A DNA stretch of 64,000 nt, from assembly GCA_031761405.1 (NCBI GenBank), contig JASEVX010000001.1, forward strand, positions 110,851,643 to 110,915,642. Reading direction: 5' to 3'. Shown here in pieces: positions 21,281-33,300 of this stretch. Position numbers and translations under genes: made by a program. Each line of letters opens with the position of its first letter. Within the stretch, counting starts at the first letter, position 1. Source of the DNA: Serripes groenlandicus (Eukaryota; Mollusca; Bivalvia; Cardiida; Cardiidae). Below the pieces are notes generated by a model that saw only the letters and a program-made list of their open reading frames with translations, had not been told where the DNA came from and did not search any database.

Positions 21281-22480
21281 CCTGTCGACCAGATAGAAAT
21301 AAAGAAACCTTAACCGATGGGCGACCAGAGAGTAATAACAATTTAGCACTGATCTACAAACCTAGAACAAATTACATGTTCCATCACATATAAAGCACTC
21401 AACGTCTATTGTATCATTCAAACGAATTATAAGAAATACGTTCTGGAAATGGTTCCATACTAACACTATATTGATTACTTGCCGATATTATGTTAAGATT
21501 TGTGTTTGGAGTAGTTGGAGTGTTCACATGATTGAAAATTAATTATATTTGTACTTCATGTCATAATTTTTCATTGAAATGTGCATGTTGTTAAATGGTA
21601 TGTTTGTGTGTTATATTATTGAAGGACATATGAAAATAAGATATGTATAGCCATTGTTAAATTGTCTGTATGTGTCTTAGATGTTACCTTCAAAAAATAA
21701 AGATATTATTATTATTATTATTATCAATAACAGAAATCTTAACCGATGGGCGACCAGATAGAAATAACAGAAATCTGAACTGATGGAACAAGATAGAAAT
21801 ACAGAAACCTTAACCGATGGACGACCAGATAGAAATAACAAAAGTCTTAACTGATGGGAGACCAGATAGCAAAGCAGAAACCTTAACCGATGGGCGACCA
21901 GGTAGAAATAACAGAACTCTTAACTGATGGGCGACCAGATAGAAATAACAGAAATCTTATCTGATGGGCGACCAGATAGAAATCTTAACTGATGGGCGAC
22001 CAGATAGAAATAACAAAAGTCTTAACTGATGGGCGACCAGGTAGAAATAACAGAAATATTAACTGATGGGCGACCAGATAGAAATAACAGAAATCTTAAC
22101 CAATGGGCGACCAGATAGAAATAACAGAAATCTTAACTGATGGGCGCCAAGAGAGATATAACAGAAATCTTAACTGATGGGCGACCAGATAGAAATACAG
22201 ATATCTTAACTGATGGGCGACCAGACAGAAATAACATAAATCTTAACTGATGGGCGACCAGATAGAAATACAGAAATCTTAACTGATGGGCGACCAGATA
22301 AAAATAATAGAAATCTTCCCTGGTGGGCGACCATATAGAAATACAGAAATCTTAACTGATGGGCGACCAGATATAATCGGAAATACAGAAATATTAACTG
22401 ATGGGCGACCAGATAGAATCTGAAATACAGAAATCTTAACTGATGGGCGACCAGCTATAAATGCGGATACCTTAACCATG
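21281..22480 (+). repeat. GATGGGCGACCAGATAGAAAT satellite, copy 1
   Basis: Roughly 30 tandem units of about 33-38 bp (ACAGAAATCTTAACTGATGG, then GCGACCAGATAGAAATA). The homologous array is at 55375-56110. A LINE tail insertion at 21341-21725 splits it. Confidence 0.9.
21341..21725 (+). mobile_element. 5'-truncated LINE 3' end with ATT tail
   Basis: The insertion is flanked by a 7-bp direct repeat AATAACA (21334-21340 and 21726-21732) and ends AAATAAAGATATTATTATTATT. The same type of tail is found, inverted, at 53034-53060 next to a LINE reverse transcriptase. No coding remains. Confidence 0.75.
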
Positions 22481-23071
22481 GGCTGTCTTATCTTGGTGAA
22501 TATTGTCACTATGGATGAAGTAATTACTCTTTCCTAAAGGATTGCTTTTACCCTTCGTTTAAGTATGGAAAACTAGTCCTTTTTACAGTTATACAAACAT
22601 AATTATAAAGCATACCTGATTTTAAATACTCTTCCTTTCTATACATAGCATGTGTCTTTATTCAATAAGTCCGTATTATTAAGTCACTACTTTACACCAA
22701 ATGTGTTTCTTTTATACAAAACAAATCATTCAAATAAATCATGTCAAGTAGTTCAGTCTCCAACATTATGGGTGAAATTTCTGCAAATTTGAGGAACGAT
22801 AAACAGTTAGCATTTAGGCTATTAAAAGCCAGCATCAATTACCCATGGGTCATTAGACTATTAATTTTCTTGATAGGGTGATTAAATTGCCAAGATGTTT
22901 GTCTGACCGGTATATGACTGTGGGCTGTGTTCTCGGGGCATGCACATTGCATTTGTTAAATAAATCAAAGTACTGAAAGTACTTGTAACGAATTATTTTG
23001 AAAATGTAATTAATAATTGCATTTGATCATGTTTTTTGTTTGTTTTAAACTTGCTTTAAAACTTAGTAGTT
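22481..23071. other. no feature recognised
   Basis: AT-rich intergenic DNA with no conserved reading frame or repeat that I can identify. Confidence 0.5.
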
Positions 23072-23340
23072 TTTTTAGCTCGACTATTCGAAGAATATGA
23101 GAGCTATAACAGTCACTTGTGCGTCGGCGTTGGCGTTGCAACTTTGGTTAAATTTTGAAACTTCACTCACTTATTGGACATCATCAAATGACCTTGCAGG
23201 ACAAGTCCCATAACTCTATATCAGATTTTGACACAATTATGCGCCTTTTCTAACTTACAATTTTAGTTAGAGTTGTGCATGCATGTTGACCTTCCTTATT
23301 ATGGGATGATGGGCTTCCTGCAGTGATTCACTCTTTAATA
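23072..23340 (+). mobile_element. dispersed element beginning TTAGCTCGACTATTCG (fragment)
   Basis: The start TTTAGCTCGACTATTCGAAG with ATATGAGAGCTATAA forms a 5' palindrome, followed by GCGTCGGCGTTGGCGTTGC and AACTTTGGTTAAATTTTGAA. I recognise this as a very common type in bivalve genomes. It follows the same plan (5' palindrome, GTCGGCG tract, tandem-core-like text) as the Helentron-like elements. The 3' end is not identified. Confidence 0.55.
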
Positions 23341-24009
23341 ATTATTTTAGGGATTGAAACATATTTGACCCAAGTAATTATCTGGAGCTCTATATCACAG
23401 AGATGCCAACAGATTTGTGGAAGTATCGTTGTGCAATTCTATTTGTTTCCTTAAGATGATAGAAGAAAAATAAAATGACAAATAACACTTAAACGCACAC
23501 AGGGAAATCTCACCGTTTTGTCTCCGTTTCCAACTTGAAAACGATGTTCTAATTATGGACCATTAATTTATATTTATCAGCCATTCGGGCAAAGGTGCGC
23601 ATCAAAATGCTTGTTTTATCAAGAAAAGCGTCTATTTGTGGGAAAGAGTTAAGTATGCTTGTCATTATCTATTTTTGTTACCATCTGCAACATGTTTGTC
23701 ATGATGCATTCGATTTATCAGGGTATTCATACCATTCCAGTATTATCTATTCTTACTTGAACACATTTAACCCTTCCGATGGATTAAAGTCAGGTCTCCA
23801 GAATGATTCATTGGTATGCGAATTAAATATTAAATAATATTGGTAAATCACTTAATCTTGATGAACTTTATTATTTGAGGGACACATTGTGTATAACTAG
23901 GGGAGAAAAAAACAAAATACATCACTGCATCAGTCAAAATCATCCACAAGAACTCCCGTATGCAAAGATCGATTGTTTTGGGGGGAACTTTTTCATGATG
24001 TTTTCTTTA
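23341..24009. other. no gene seen
   Basis: The 80-codon open frame at 23595 includes a TGTGGGAAAGAGTTAA piece that looks like a MITE terminus, so it is unlikely to be a gene. Confidence 0.45.
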
Positions 24010-24325
24010 AATTGGCCGTTGTTTATTTACCATGTCATCGATTAAATTATTAAAAACGTATTCTGCTATTGCAGAACTTTCCATTTTGATATATTTTAAT
24101 AACAAACCAGGTTTAATTGGTTGTGCAGACGGATCCTTTTCGCTTGAAGCAGACATTATTTGTGTATAAATTTCGAAGCGTGAGAACTCGTTGTTCCGTA
24201 AAAACTGCATTTCAATGCGGTGATAATGTTTTCACGCACCTTATCTGGAGCTCTGCAGATACATTGCTCTAGAACGTTGGGTAGAAGGTCAGGTTTGCTA
24301 GCGTTACATAATGGGCACCTGTTAA
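24010..24325 (-). pseudogene. possible C-terminal remnant of a LINE-type protein
   Basis: On the minus strand RCPLCNASKPDLLPNVLEQ (from about 24310) looks like the C-terminal zinc-binding segment (C-P-L-C...) seen at the end of many non-LTR polymerases. After a frame change near 24200 it continues into an open frame reading SRFEIYTQIMSASSEKDPS and ending DDMVNKQRPI at 24007. Composition looks coding, but no diagnostic polymerase motif is present. Confidence 0.3.
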
Positions 24326-24640
24326 CTACTCACTAGTCAATGGGCGTACAACTCAAAATTCATACATGCCTGCAGACACATGAAATATATGCCTTTATTA
24401 TTAAATTGATATTCTATTGAGAATTGATTCTCTGTGTTGATTCGGCATATCTGTGAGACTTACATGGTTCTTCAGCATGGGTTCCACTTCCGTTAACTAC
24501 GTCACTCACTAGTGAAAGGGCATATAACTAAAAATTCATACGCTTGCCGACAAATGAAATATATATGCATTTACTGTTAATTTGATATTTTCTAGAGAAT
24601 TGATTATCTATGTTGATTCGATAGTATAAATATGACTTCA
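24320..24640 (+). repeat. two tandem copies of a ~165-bp sequence
   Basis: CTACTCACTAGTCAATGGGC (24326) and CACTCACTAGTGAAAGGGCA (24501) begin two direct copies, each including AAAATTCATAC, ATGAAATATAT and GAGAATTGATT...TGTTGATTCG. Function unknown. Confidence 0.65.
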
Positions 24641-25080
24641 CTGTATTGAAAAAACACGTAGAAGTCATTTTATTATCGAAAAAATACTAGGACTATTTAG
24701 GTGCAGCTAATGTGTATTCTAAGCGGAAGTGTAGTTTAACCGTGACTTCCGCAAAGCAACACGATCGCGTTAACCGCATTATTTTTTGAGAAAAAATAAT
24801 TCGTTAAAAAGACAAGAGAAAGGTCAATGTCGCCGGAAATCCATACTGCAGTTATGCATAACACTTACATTATAGTAGTTGAAAAAAAAAACAGTTATCA
24901 ACTTAAGGGCACTTTGGAACATCAGGGGTGGGGTCAAGTAAAAATGTATCATTACACTCTCTCTTTATAGGCAGAGAGTGTTCATTCAAAGTATTTTTTA
25001 TATTAAAACCAGTCTTATCTCAGTTTGTTCTTTTCGTCATTTGTTTCGAACCAAATAAATATTTTAAATCACCTATAATT
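24641..25080. other. no gene seen
   Basis: Contains a degenerate hairpin-family terminus at 24822-24845 and nothing else I can name. Confidence 0.4.
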
Positions 25081-27408
25081 AACTAGAATTATTTTGACAA
25101 AAACATATGTCTCCCCCTCAAATATCTGTCAAAATCTCTCAAAACATTCCAACCTATAAAGCAGACAAACAAAAATTTGACCAAGTTGGACAGTACTCAA
25201 TTTTTAATTACTAATGTTTTGTCTTGACCTGGTACAAAGTGGACATGATTTCAAATGGTTTACAGAAACACATATTTTTACTGCAGCTGTAACATTCAAG
25301 ACTGAAGTATTCTTCAAAACAGTTAACAACTGTTGCTAAACATAAGCAAGCCGTCTTGGAGATATTGAGTGGACAGGAAATAAAGCCTAAAACCTTTGAG
25401 CTTCAAGCGTGACCTTGACCTTGAACCGGTATGGTCGAGACGCGGGTTCTGCACGTCGCCTTGATGAGGTGAACATGTGACCCAAGTTTCATGAAAATTC
25501 TTTAAGCTGTTTTGGAGATATGGAGCGGCACAAAATAAAGCCTCAAACCTTTGACCTTCAAGCGTGACCTTGACCTTGACCCAGTATGTTCGAGACGCGG
25601 GTTCTGCACGTCGCCTTGATGAGGTGAACATGTGACCAAATTTTCATGAAAATCCTTCAAGCCGTCTTGGAGATATTGACTGGACACGAAATAAAGCCTA
25701 AAACCTTTGACCTTCAAGCGTGACCTTGACCTTTAACCGGTATGGTGGAGACGCGGGTTCTGCACGTCGCCTTGATGAGGTGAACATGTGACCCAAGTTT
25801 CATGAAAATCCTTTAAGGAGATATGGAGCGGACACAAAATAAAGCCTCAAACATTTGATCTTCAAGCGTGACCTTGACCCAGTATGGTCGAGACGCGGGT
25901 TCTGCACGTCGCCTTGACGAGGTGAACATCTGACCCAAGTTTCATAAAAATCCTTCAAGCCGTCTTGGAGATATTGAGTGGACACGAAATAAAGCCTAAA
26001 ACCTTTGACCTTCAAGCGTGACCTTGACCTTGAACCGGTATGGTCGAGACGCGGGTTCTGCACGTCGCCTTGATGAGGTGAACATGTGACCCACGTATCA
26101 TGAAAATCCTTTAAGGAGATATGGAGTGGACACAAAATAAAGCCTCAAACCTTTGACCTTCAAGCGTGACCTTGACCCAGTATGGTCGAGACGCGGGTTC
26201 TGCACGTCGCCTTGATGAGGTGAACATCTGACCCAAGTTTCATGAAAATACTTCAAACCGTCTTGGAGATATGGAGTTGACACAAAATAAAGCCTCAAAC
26301 CTTTGACCTTCAAACGTGACCTTGACCTTGACCCGGTATGGTCGAGACGCGGGTTATGCACGTCGCCTTGATGAGGTGAACATGTGACCCAAGTTTCATG
26401 AAAATCTTTCAAGCCGTCTTGGAGATATGGAGCGGACACGAAATAAAGCCTCAAACCTTTGACCTTCAAGCGTGACCTTGACCTTGACCCTATATTGTCG
26501 AGACACGGGTTCTGCACGTCGCCTTGATGAGGTGAACATGTGACCAAAGTTTCATTAAAATCCTTCAAGCCGTCTGGGAGATATGGAGCGGACACAAAAT
26601 AAAGCCTCAAACCTTTGACCTTCAAGCGTGACCTTGACATTGACCCTATATTGTCGAGACGCAAGTTCTGCACGTCACCTTGATGAGGTGAACATGTGAC
26701 CCAAGTTTCATGAAAATCCTTCAAGCCGTCTGGGAGATATGGAGCGGACACGAAATAAAGCCTCAAACCTTTGACCTTCAAGCGTGACCTTGACATTGAC
26801 CCTATATTGTCGAGACGCGGGTTCTGCACGTCGCCTTGATGAGGTGAACATGTGACCCAAGTTTCATGAAAATCCTTCAAGCCGTCTCGGAGATATGGAG
26901 CGGACACGAAATAAAGCCTCAAACCTTTGACCTTCAAGCGTGACCTTGACCTTGACCCTATATTGTCGAGACGCAGGTTCTGCACGTCGCCTTGATGAGG
27001 TGAACATGTGACCTAAGTTTCATGAAAATCCTTCAAGCCGTCTCGGAGATATGGAGCGGACACGAAATAAAGCCTCAAACCTTTGACCTTCAAGCGTGAC
27101 CTTGACCTTGACCCTATATTGTCGAGACGCGGGTTCTGCACGTCGCCTTGATGAGGTCAACATGTGACCCAAGTTTCATGAAAATCCTTCAAGCCGTCTG
27201 GGAGATATGGAGCGGACACGAAATAAAGCCTCAAACCTTTGACCTTCAAGCGTGACCTTGACCTTGACCCTATATTGTCGAGACGCGGGTTCTGCACGTC
27301 GCCTTGATGAGGTGAACATGTGACCCAAGTTTCATGAAAATCCTTCAAGCCGTCTGGGAGATATGGATCGGACAAGATTTTGGGGACGAACAGACAGACA
27401 GACAGACT

Positions 27409-27444
<36 letters not shown>

Positions 27445-27492
27445 TCAAGGACAAAAACAATATATCTCCCCTGTATACAGGGGGAGACATAA
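25081..27492. mobile_element. element with 156-bp tandem core and TATGTCTCCCCCT inverted ends, copy 1
   Basis: Starts AACTAGAATTATTTTGAC; the short inverted ends TATGTCTCCCCCT (25106) and AGGGGGAGACATA (27479-27491) flank the element. The right end is a palindrome (CTCCCCTGTATACAGGGGGAG is split by a short loop). The core is about 13 units of about 156 bp (GACCTTCAAGCGTGACCTTG, TCTGCACGTCGCCTTGATGA). A GACA microsatellite precedes the right end. As 156 is a multiple of three, stop-free frames of up to 295 codons arise; they are not genes. A near-identical copy is at 50818-53033. Confidence 0.85.
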
Positions 27493-27567
27493 CTATTTGT
27501 AAGTGAGTGTAAAGAACGGCTCTCTGCAAAGGAGATTTATCTACGCAGTCGGTATTCAACATTTTTA

Positions 27568-27985
27568 GCTTAGAAACAGTTCCTATTTTAGATATTCATG
27601 GATTAACATTATTAAATTAATTCTACATAAATCAAGACATCTCTTTGAACATGAAAATAACATTCAGTAAGTTAAAATTGCGACTAAAATGAAAATTCGA
27701 CGTGATTTTTATCTCGATATTGACACATAACAGTCTGCAGCAAGTCTAGCAGGGACTCCTTTGTCTTCGTAAATAAGACAAAAAAACACAATTGCGAGTC
27801 AAAATAAAGAAACTGCAAATACTTAAAACATCGGATTATTGATTTCATTTTAGATGTGTCATAACTAAGTGTTTTAAAATTATGCCCATTGGAATATGTT
27901 CAAGACATTTAAATTTGTATTTTTCTAATAATAACTCTCCTCCCATGTCATTTCCGAAAAGCTATTAAAAATAGAAGTGCCCTGC
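27568..27985 (+). repeat. dispersed repeat, copy 2 (shared with 731-1180)
   Basis: Same sequence as copy 1 with indels; the final hairpin is degenerate here (GAAGTGCCCTGCGACTAATA). Confidence 0.75.
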
Positions 27986-28041
27986 GACTAATACGAAAAA
28001 AAACCATGAATGGGTTTTTTCGCTTATAGTTAACGGGCGTG

Positions 28042-28072
<31 letters not shown>

Positions 28073-28300
28073 CAATAACCCATGAAGCTTTCTGAAATGA
28101 AACTGAAAAAAAATCCATGGGGGCCGCCATTTTGGATATGTATAAAAAGCAGACGTAAAACACAGATTAAAAATTATTGTCGGCTTTTTAATCATTTTTT
28201 TTAAAACGGTATTTTGGGTATGTATAAAATGAGCAGAAAAACACGGATTGAAAATTATTGTCGTCTTTTTAATCAATTTTTTTAAAATCGATATTTAAGA
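27986..28300. repeat. poly-T tract and duplicated TTTAAAAC segment
   Basis: A run of more than 25 T lies at 28046-28072. GATTAAAAATTATTGTCGGC (28164) and GATTGAAAATTATTGTCGTC (28247) mark two direct copies of an approximately 85-bp segment. Confidence 0.55.
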
Positions 28301-29560
28301 TCATAAAAGTGCTGAAATTAACATTTATACGAAAAGTTAAAAATAAATGGAAATCTATAAGAAATATGTCAAAAAACGACAGCATTAGCCTTCTACGCCC
28401 GAAACTAAATTTTGACTGTATCGTAGCCAAAGAAGGACATGACGTCATTTCCGTTACACTTCATCTTGGCGTAACGTCAATGGAGCGACGTCGTTTCCCG
28501 CAAAAAAGTGGTACATGAAGACCCCAAATTCCTATACATGAGCTATTGACTCAATCATTCAAAGTATAATTATTTATCAAACATTGTGGCAAAAGGATAA
28601 CTTTCTCATAAGGAGCAATTATTCTTGTTGCGACAATCGTTTCCTAAATCATAGGCCTCAGAAACCGTCTCTAATAAGGAAAGGGTTTAGCAGAAATGTG
28701 GCCCCTTACATAATTTGTTCCAGTCATATTGACTGCTTGAAAAAGGCAGTCGCCAGGTGGCATCAGAAAAGGGCTGATCTATTTGCTTCTTTAATGTAGG
28801 TGATCGATTAAGGATCATCTTGGCCCTCATGTTTTAGCCTCGTTCATTATAAATGTATTCCTTGATTTTCTGAAAGTCTTTACTTTATTATTTTCTGTTC
28901 GTAATACTAGACGACAGCAATAAGAATTGCAAATATGTTTTGATAATGCAAGACACATGCCATTAACATTATTATTGTCTAGTCAATTACTTATAAATCC
29001 TTATTTATGGCCAAAATATGCTCTTAAATTTTTGTTTATAATTAGCTTGCGTTTTTTTCGTAAATAGGTAGCACCTATAGATATATTAACAATAAGGGCT
29101 GTACCTCATACACTATCTTTCTGAAACACATAGTGCAGTTACAATCCATCTTAACAGTTGATCAGCTAATATGTACACATTTTATATGATCTTTTAAAAC
29201 ATTGTGAGCAAAATTAGTTATTATAATATTGGATGTTGTCACTCTGAAGGTTAAACAAGCTACAGTACATACATGTATATAAATACACATATATTGATTA
29301 AATTATGTTCAAAATACTAAAATGTTATACCTCATTTATTCTTAATACTCAATGTGAATCATTGTAGGAAAATGTGAAATTAATTGCTTAATCCCCTCTC
29401 CCAAATGCAGACACATTTTAATACGTTTCCAGCAGGTGCAGTGTGTCAAAAACATTGTGAGAAAAAGAGAAATTGCTCAATGGAGTAATTTTCTGTTTTC
29501 CAACAATGTTTTCTTTTCTTTTCTATTATCTAACTTTCATTCATAGAGACTCCCCATGTT
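28301..29560. other. no gene seen
   Basis: AT-rich. A diverged MITE-family piece lies at about 29395-29520 (AACATTGTGAGAAAAAGAGA, AACAATGTTTTC). No coding frames stand out. Confidence 0.45.
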
Positions 29561-29780
29561 TTAACCTTTTCCCACCTGCAGAAGCAATTTGACGCACTAG
29601 CAGTAGACGACTTTTGAAAACATTGTGGCCAAAGGTGAGTTGCTTATGATGGCCACAATGTTTTCAACTTTATTTAACAATTAAGATATATTTGATGGAG
29701 ATAAGCTATATTTTCAGGTTTTTGTCACTAGGTTTTCAAAGTCGTCTCCTGCAGATTTGCTGTATGTGGGAAAGGGTTAA
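29561..29780. mobile_element. TTAA MITE, second intact copy
   Basis: Bounded by TTAA (29561-29564 and 29777-29780), with ends TTAACCTTTTCCCACC and TGTGGGAAAGGGTTAA and the inner GTAGACGACTTTTGAAAAC / TTTTCAAAGTCGTCTCCTGC pair. Its right end (TGCTGTATGTGGGAAAGG) is the closest relative of the terminus that seeded the 40-bp array. Confidence 0.75.
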
Positions 29781-30274
29781 AGATATGTTCAATATTGTCT
29801 CCTGCAGATTCATTTTATTGTTGGAAACAGGGATTACATGGCTTAACTTTTCCTGCGATTGTTTCAATATACATATGCAGCTAGTTCAGTCATGAACAGC
29901 TTTCTGTATCATGAAATAGTGAAGTAACTTAATTTTCCTTTCCACATTGTTTTCCTCTGGTTCACAAGCTTGCATTGGGACACATGTCATATTCTACCTT
30001 CACTTCAACTTGGTTCTGTACAAGTTTCAAAAGTGAAATAGCTGGTCTAACAACAAAATTGAGATTAATGTCTCGACACAGATGTGGTTTCTCTGGTCAT
30101 GTGATAACATTTCAACGGGGCTTTCACTGAAATAGGGGTAAGATGCTGGGCAGTAAATGACTCCTGCAGAGGTGTGAGAACTGGGTACCGTTAAATTTTC
30201 TTGGATATTTTTGGAGATTCAGGCATAATGTGGGAGACTGTAGTTCTTAAAACGTAAAATTATTTTACGAATGT
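29781..30274. other. no gene seen
   Basis: Flank of the Helentron 3' end; nothing recognisable. Confidence 0.45.
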
Positions 30275-30310
30275 AAACAAGAAACCGCTGAAGACGGTAT
30301 GGTCGGATTG
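30275..30310 (-). repeat. Helentron 3' terminus (sub-terminal repeat, hairpin, TCTTGTTT)
   Basis: The hairpin spans 30284-30298 and the sub-terminal inverted repeat 30301-30310. The same order is found at 49014-49047. Confidence 0.8.
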
Positions 30311-30372
30311 TAAAGCATTCATATTATGAAACATACACATTATAACTAATGGTTATCTAGATACACCATTTT

Positions 30373-33300
30373 TTATACAGAAATCCAAGTGATTTTATGG
30401 TCACTCCAGAACGTCTCAGCAACATCACCAACGCTGTTGTCCACGGTTGAATATATGTGGTCCAAGCACGAATGGTAATCTGTTGTTTCTGTCTTTATTA
30501 TTGATCGAAAAGAGTGTCTAGATGTAAGCACGTGGGAAAGAGTGTTTTTATCATTGCTGGGTTTAAGTAGGTCAATATTGAAATCTCCTAGAAGAACTGT
30601 AGCATTTTGTTGTGAACACAGAGAGAGGGCCTCCTCTAAAACATCTAAAAATTGCACAATTCTTGTTGACTGATGTTTGTAGACAACAACGACATTAATC
30701 ACAGAATCTGTGGTAGGTGCTATTTCTAACACAATCAGATGTGATTTTCCTCTTTTGATCTCTGCTTTTAGACTAGTATTGATTTTTGAGAACACAACTA
30801 TTCCACCATGTGGTCTATTGTACACATCTTTCTGCATGTTGGAATCTAGACGAATTACAAAAGGAAAATCTGAAAGTTGATAATCATCTGTAAGGTCTGT
30901 TTGGATGAGCCAACTCTCAAGAATGATGAACACATCAATACCATGTAAGATTGAGTCTCCCACAATGTCTGTATGGTGTTTGTGGAGTGACCTTATGTTG
31001 TGACACGCAATTATGACTACTCTATTTTCAGAAAGTAAAAGTTTGTTTCTTTGAAAATGTATTTGTCTTGATGCTCTGAGCCTTATCATCTCCTCTTTTA
31101 CCTTATCATCAACCTTTATATGAGATTGATTAAAGTCAAGTAAATGTAGCCCAGATAGATGAGTTACTCGGCTTAAAGCGACGTAAACCATATGTGGTCC
31201 TGGTGCTCGTTTTCCAGAGAAAGAAACAACAGCTTCATCAAGAGAACTGCCCTGTGATTTATGGATAGTGATTGCTGCACATGGTGTAAGTGGATACTGT
31301 CTTCTGATTACTTTCACATCTTGATTTCGTCCAACTTGAAATTGCTTATCAACAGTAAGAGTTGGTGTCCACAACAAGTCCACTCCTTTAGCATACAAAG
31401 ATCTTTTAATCTGTCTGCAATTCACTCCAATATCTTCATTTTCAAAGAGTACCCAGACACACTTTTTATTGAAGTCCTTTATCGTACAAAGAGCTCCGTT
31501 TGTAAGCCCATCTGCAGTATCTATATTGTGGGTAAGCATGTATTTTCCACCAATTTTTATTTGAAGCATTTGCCTCAAATTTTGTGTTTTTTGAGCAGGT
31601 AACTCTTTTGCTATAGCCAGTATTGATTTTTTAGCTTCATTTGGAACATTCCCTATAACAAAGTCTTGTGCAAAAGCCATAGTTCCTTTTCCAGCTAGAT
31701 TTTCAAAAATGTGCTTGTTGTGAGCATCAACCTTTTCATTTGTTGAAAACAGATGAAGAGCATCAGTAGGGTAATCATTCTTGGCAATGAGCCTAGATTT
31801 GATATAAGATACATCTTCTTCTGTTGAATGCCCTTCTCTGAGTCTATTAAGTGTGTGAGCAAAAGGAGCATCATCTTTTTGTCTCATAATTGTGGTAAGT
31901 TCAAAAAATGTTACAATATCAATCCACAAATTTGGTGCTAATGTACTGTAGGGATTGTCTGTTGTTTCAAATACCCATTTGTCCATAACAGGACGAAGCT
32001 GAAACATGTCGCCAACAAGAAGCATACTTATTCCACCAAATGGTTTGTCTACACCACATATCTGTCTGAGTCTTTGGTCAATGAAATTGAACATGTTGGA
32101 GCCTACCATGGATACCTCATCAATTATGATCACTTTCAGTTTCACAAACTTTGTTCGCATGGAATTCAGCCTGCTGTTATCTAGATGTTGGTAAGTGGCA
32201 AGTGAATGGTTTGCTGGTATACCAAATGCAGAATGTAATGTACAACCTTTGATGTTGTATGCAGCCTTTCCTGTTGGTGCAGTTAAGAGAACTTTGACAT
32301 CATCTACATTTTCACCAGGTACAGTGTCAAAATATCTTAGGAGAGCTTGATTGATCAACTTTAACACATAACTTTTACCAACCCCAGCTCCACCAGAGAG
32401 GAAGATAGTGAAAGGAGATGTTGATGTTTTTACCAGGTGTAATATATGAAGTAAAAACTGTCGTTGACTACTGTTCATCTTTTGCACAGATGTGAAAAAC
32501 TCCTCTGATGACATTCTACTTGGTAACAAAAGATCAGAGCTATGAGCACTGCCACAGTTAATTTCTAAACCAAAGTCATGCTGTTCTTTTTTGTCACATC
32601 CAAAAGTGTCATCGTCTAATTTGTTGATGAAGGCATCATCTTCTGATTGTCTGGCAGATGGAGCCACAGAGTCAACAGCTGACAATACAGATTGCTCATC
32701 TAGGTCTTCTTGTGCTGCAAGCAACGCTTCTCCAAGCTTGTCATATTGATTTTTGTTTTGAAGTATTTCTTCTTGAAGAACACTGAATCTGTCTTCATAT
32801 GAACCGTCATCTTTCATCAAGTTTTCTTCATCTCTCCATGAAGTATACAGAACAATTTGCTCACGGAAATACAACTCTGACTTAGATTTGTTGAAATTGA
32901 CTTTCCGTATCACCTTTGCTTTGTTCCTCAAAATCAACTTGTCTCCATTTGGTAAATAAAGGTTAGTATCATGAACAACATCTTCATCAGGTTTGTCCAC
33001 AGTGTCTAAGTTCATTACACTTTCTTTAGTATCATTTCGCTTGCTTTTCTTTCTTTCATACTTGGAGCAGAATTCAGCAAAACATATTTTCTCTAACTCC
33101 TTAGGTCTTTCTGAATATCTCTCATGCAATCCTTGGCAAGTGATATTTGTATCATCATTTGACAGGTTTTCCAACAAAGACATAGGCTTGAGGATTTTTA
33201 CTCTTTGTTCAGGAGGAGATGAGTTGACAAATATGACGTCCCTTGAAGATTGTGTAAGTGGCATTTGTAGAAGAAGATATGCTGCTTCTTGTGCTGACAC

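Noticed and set aside
25323..27375. Long minus-strand open frames (up to 295 codons) with repeated KGLRLYFVSAPYL
   Set aside because: The frame stays open because the 156-bp core unit is a multiple of three. The sequence is part of a mobile element, copies differ by frame-breaking indels, and there is no recognisable domain.
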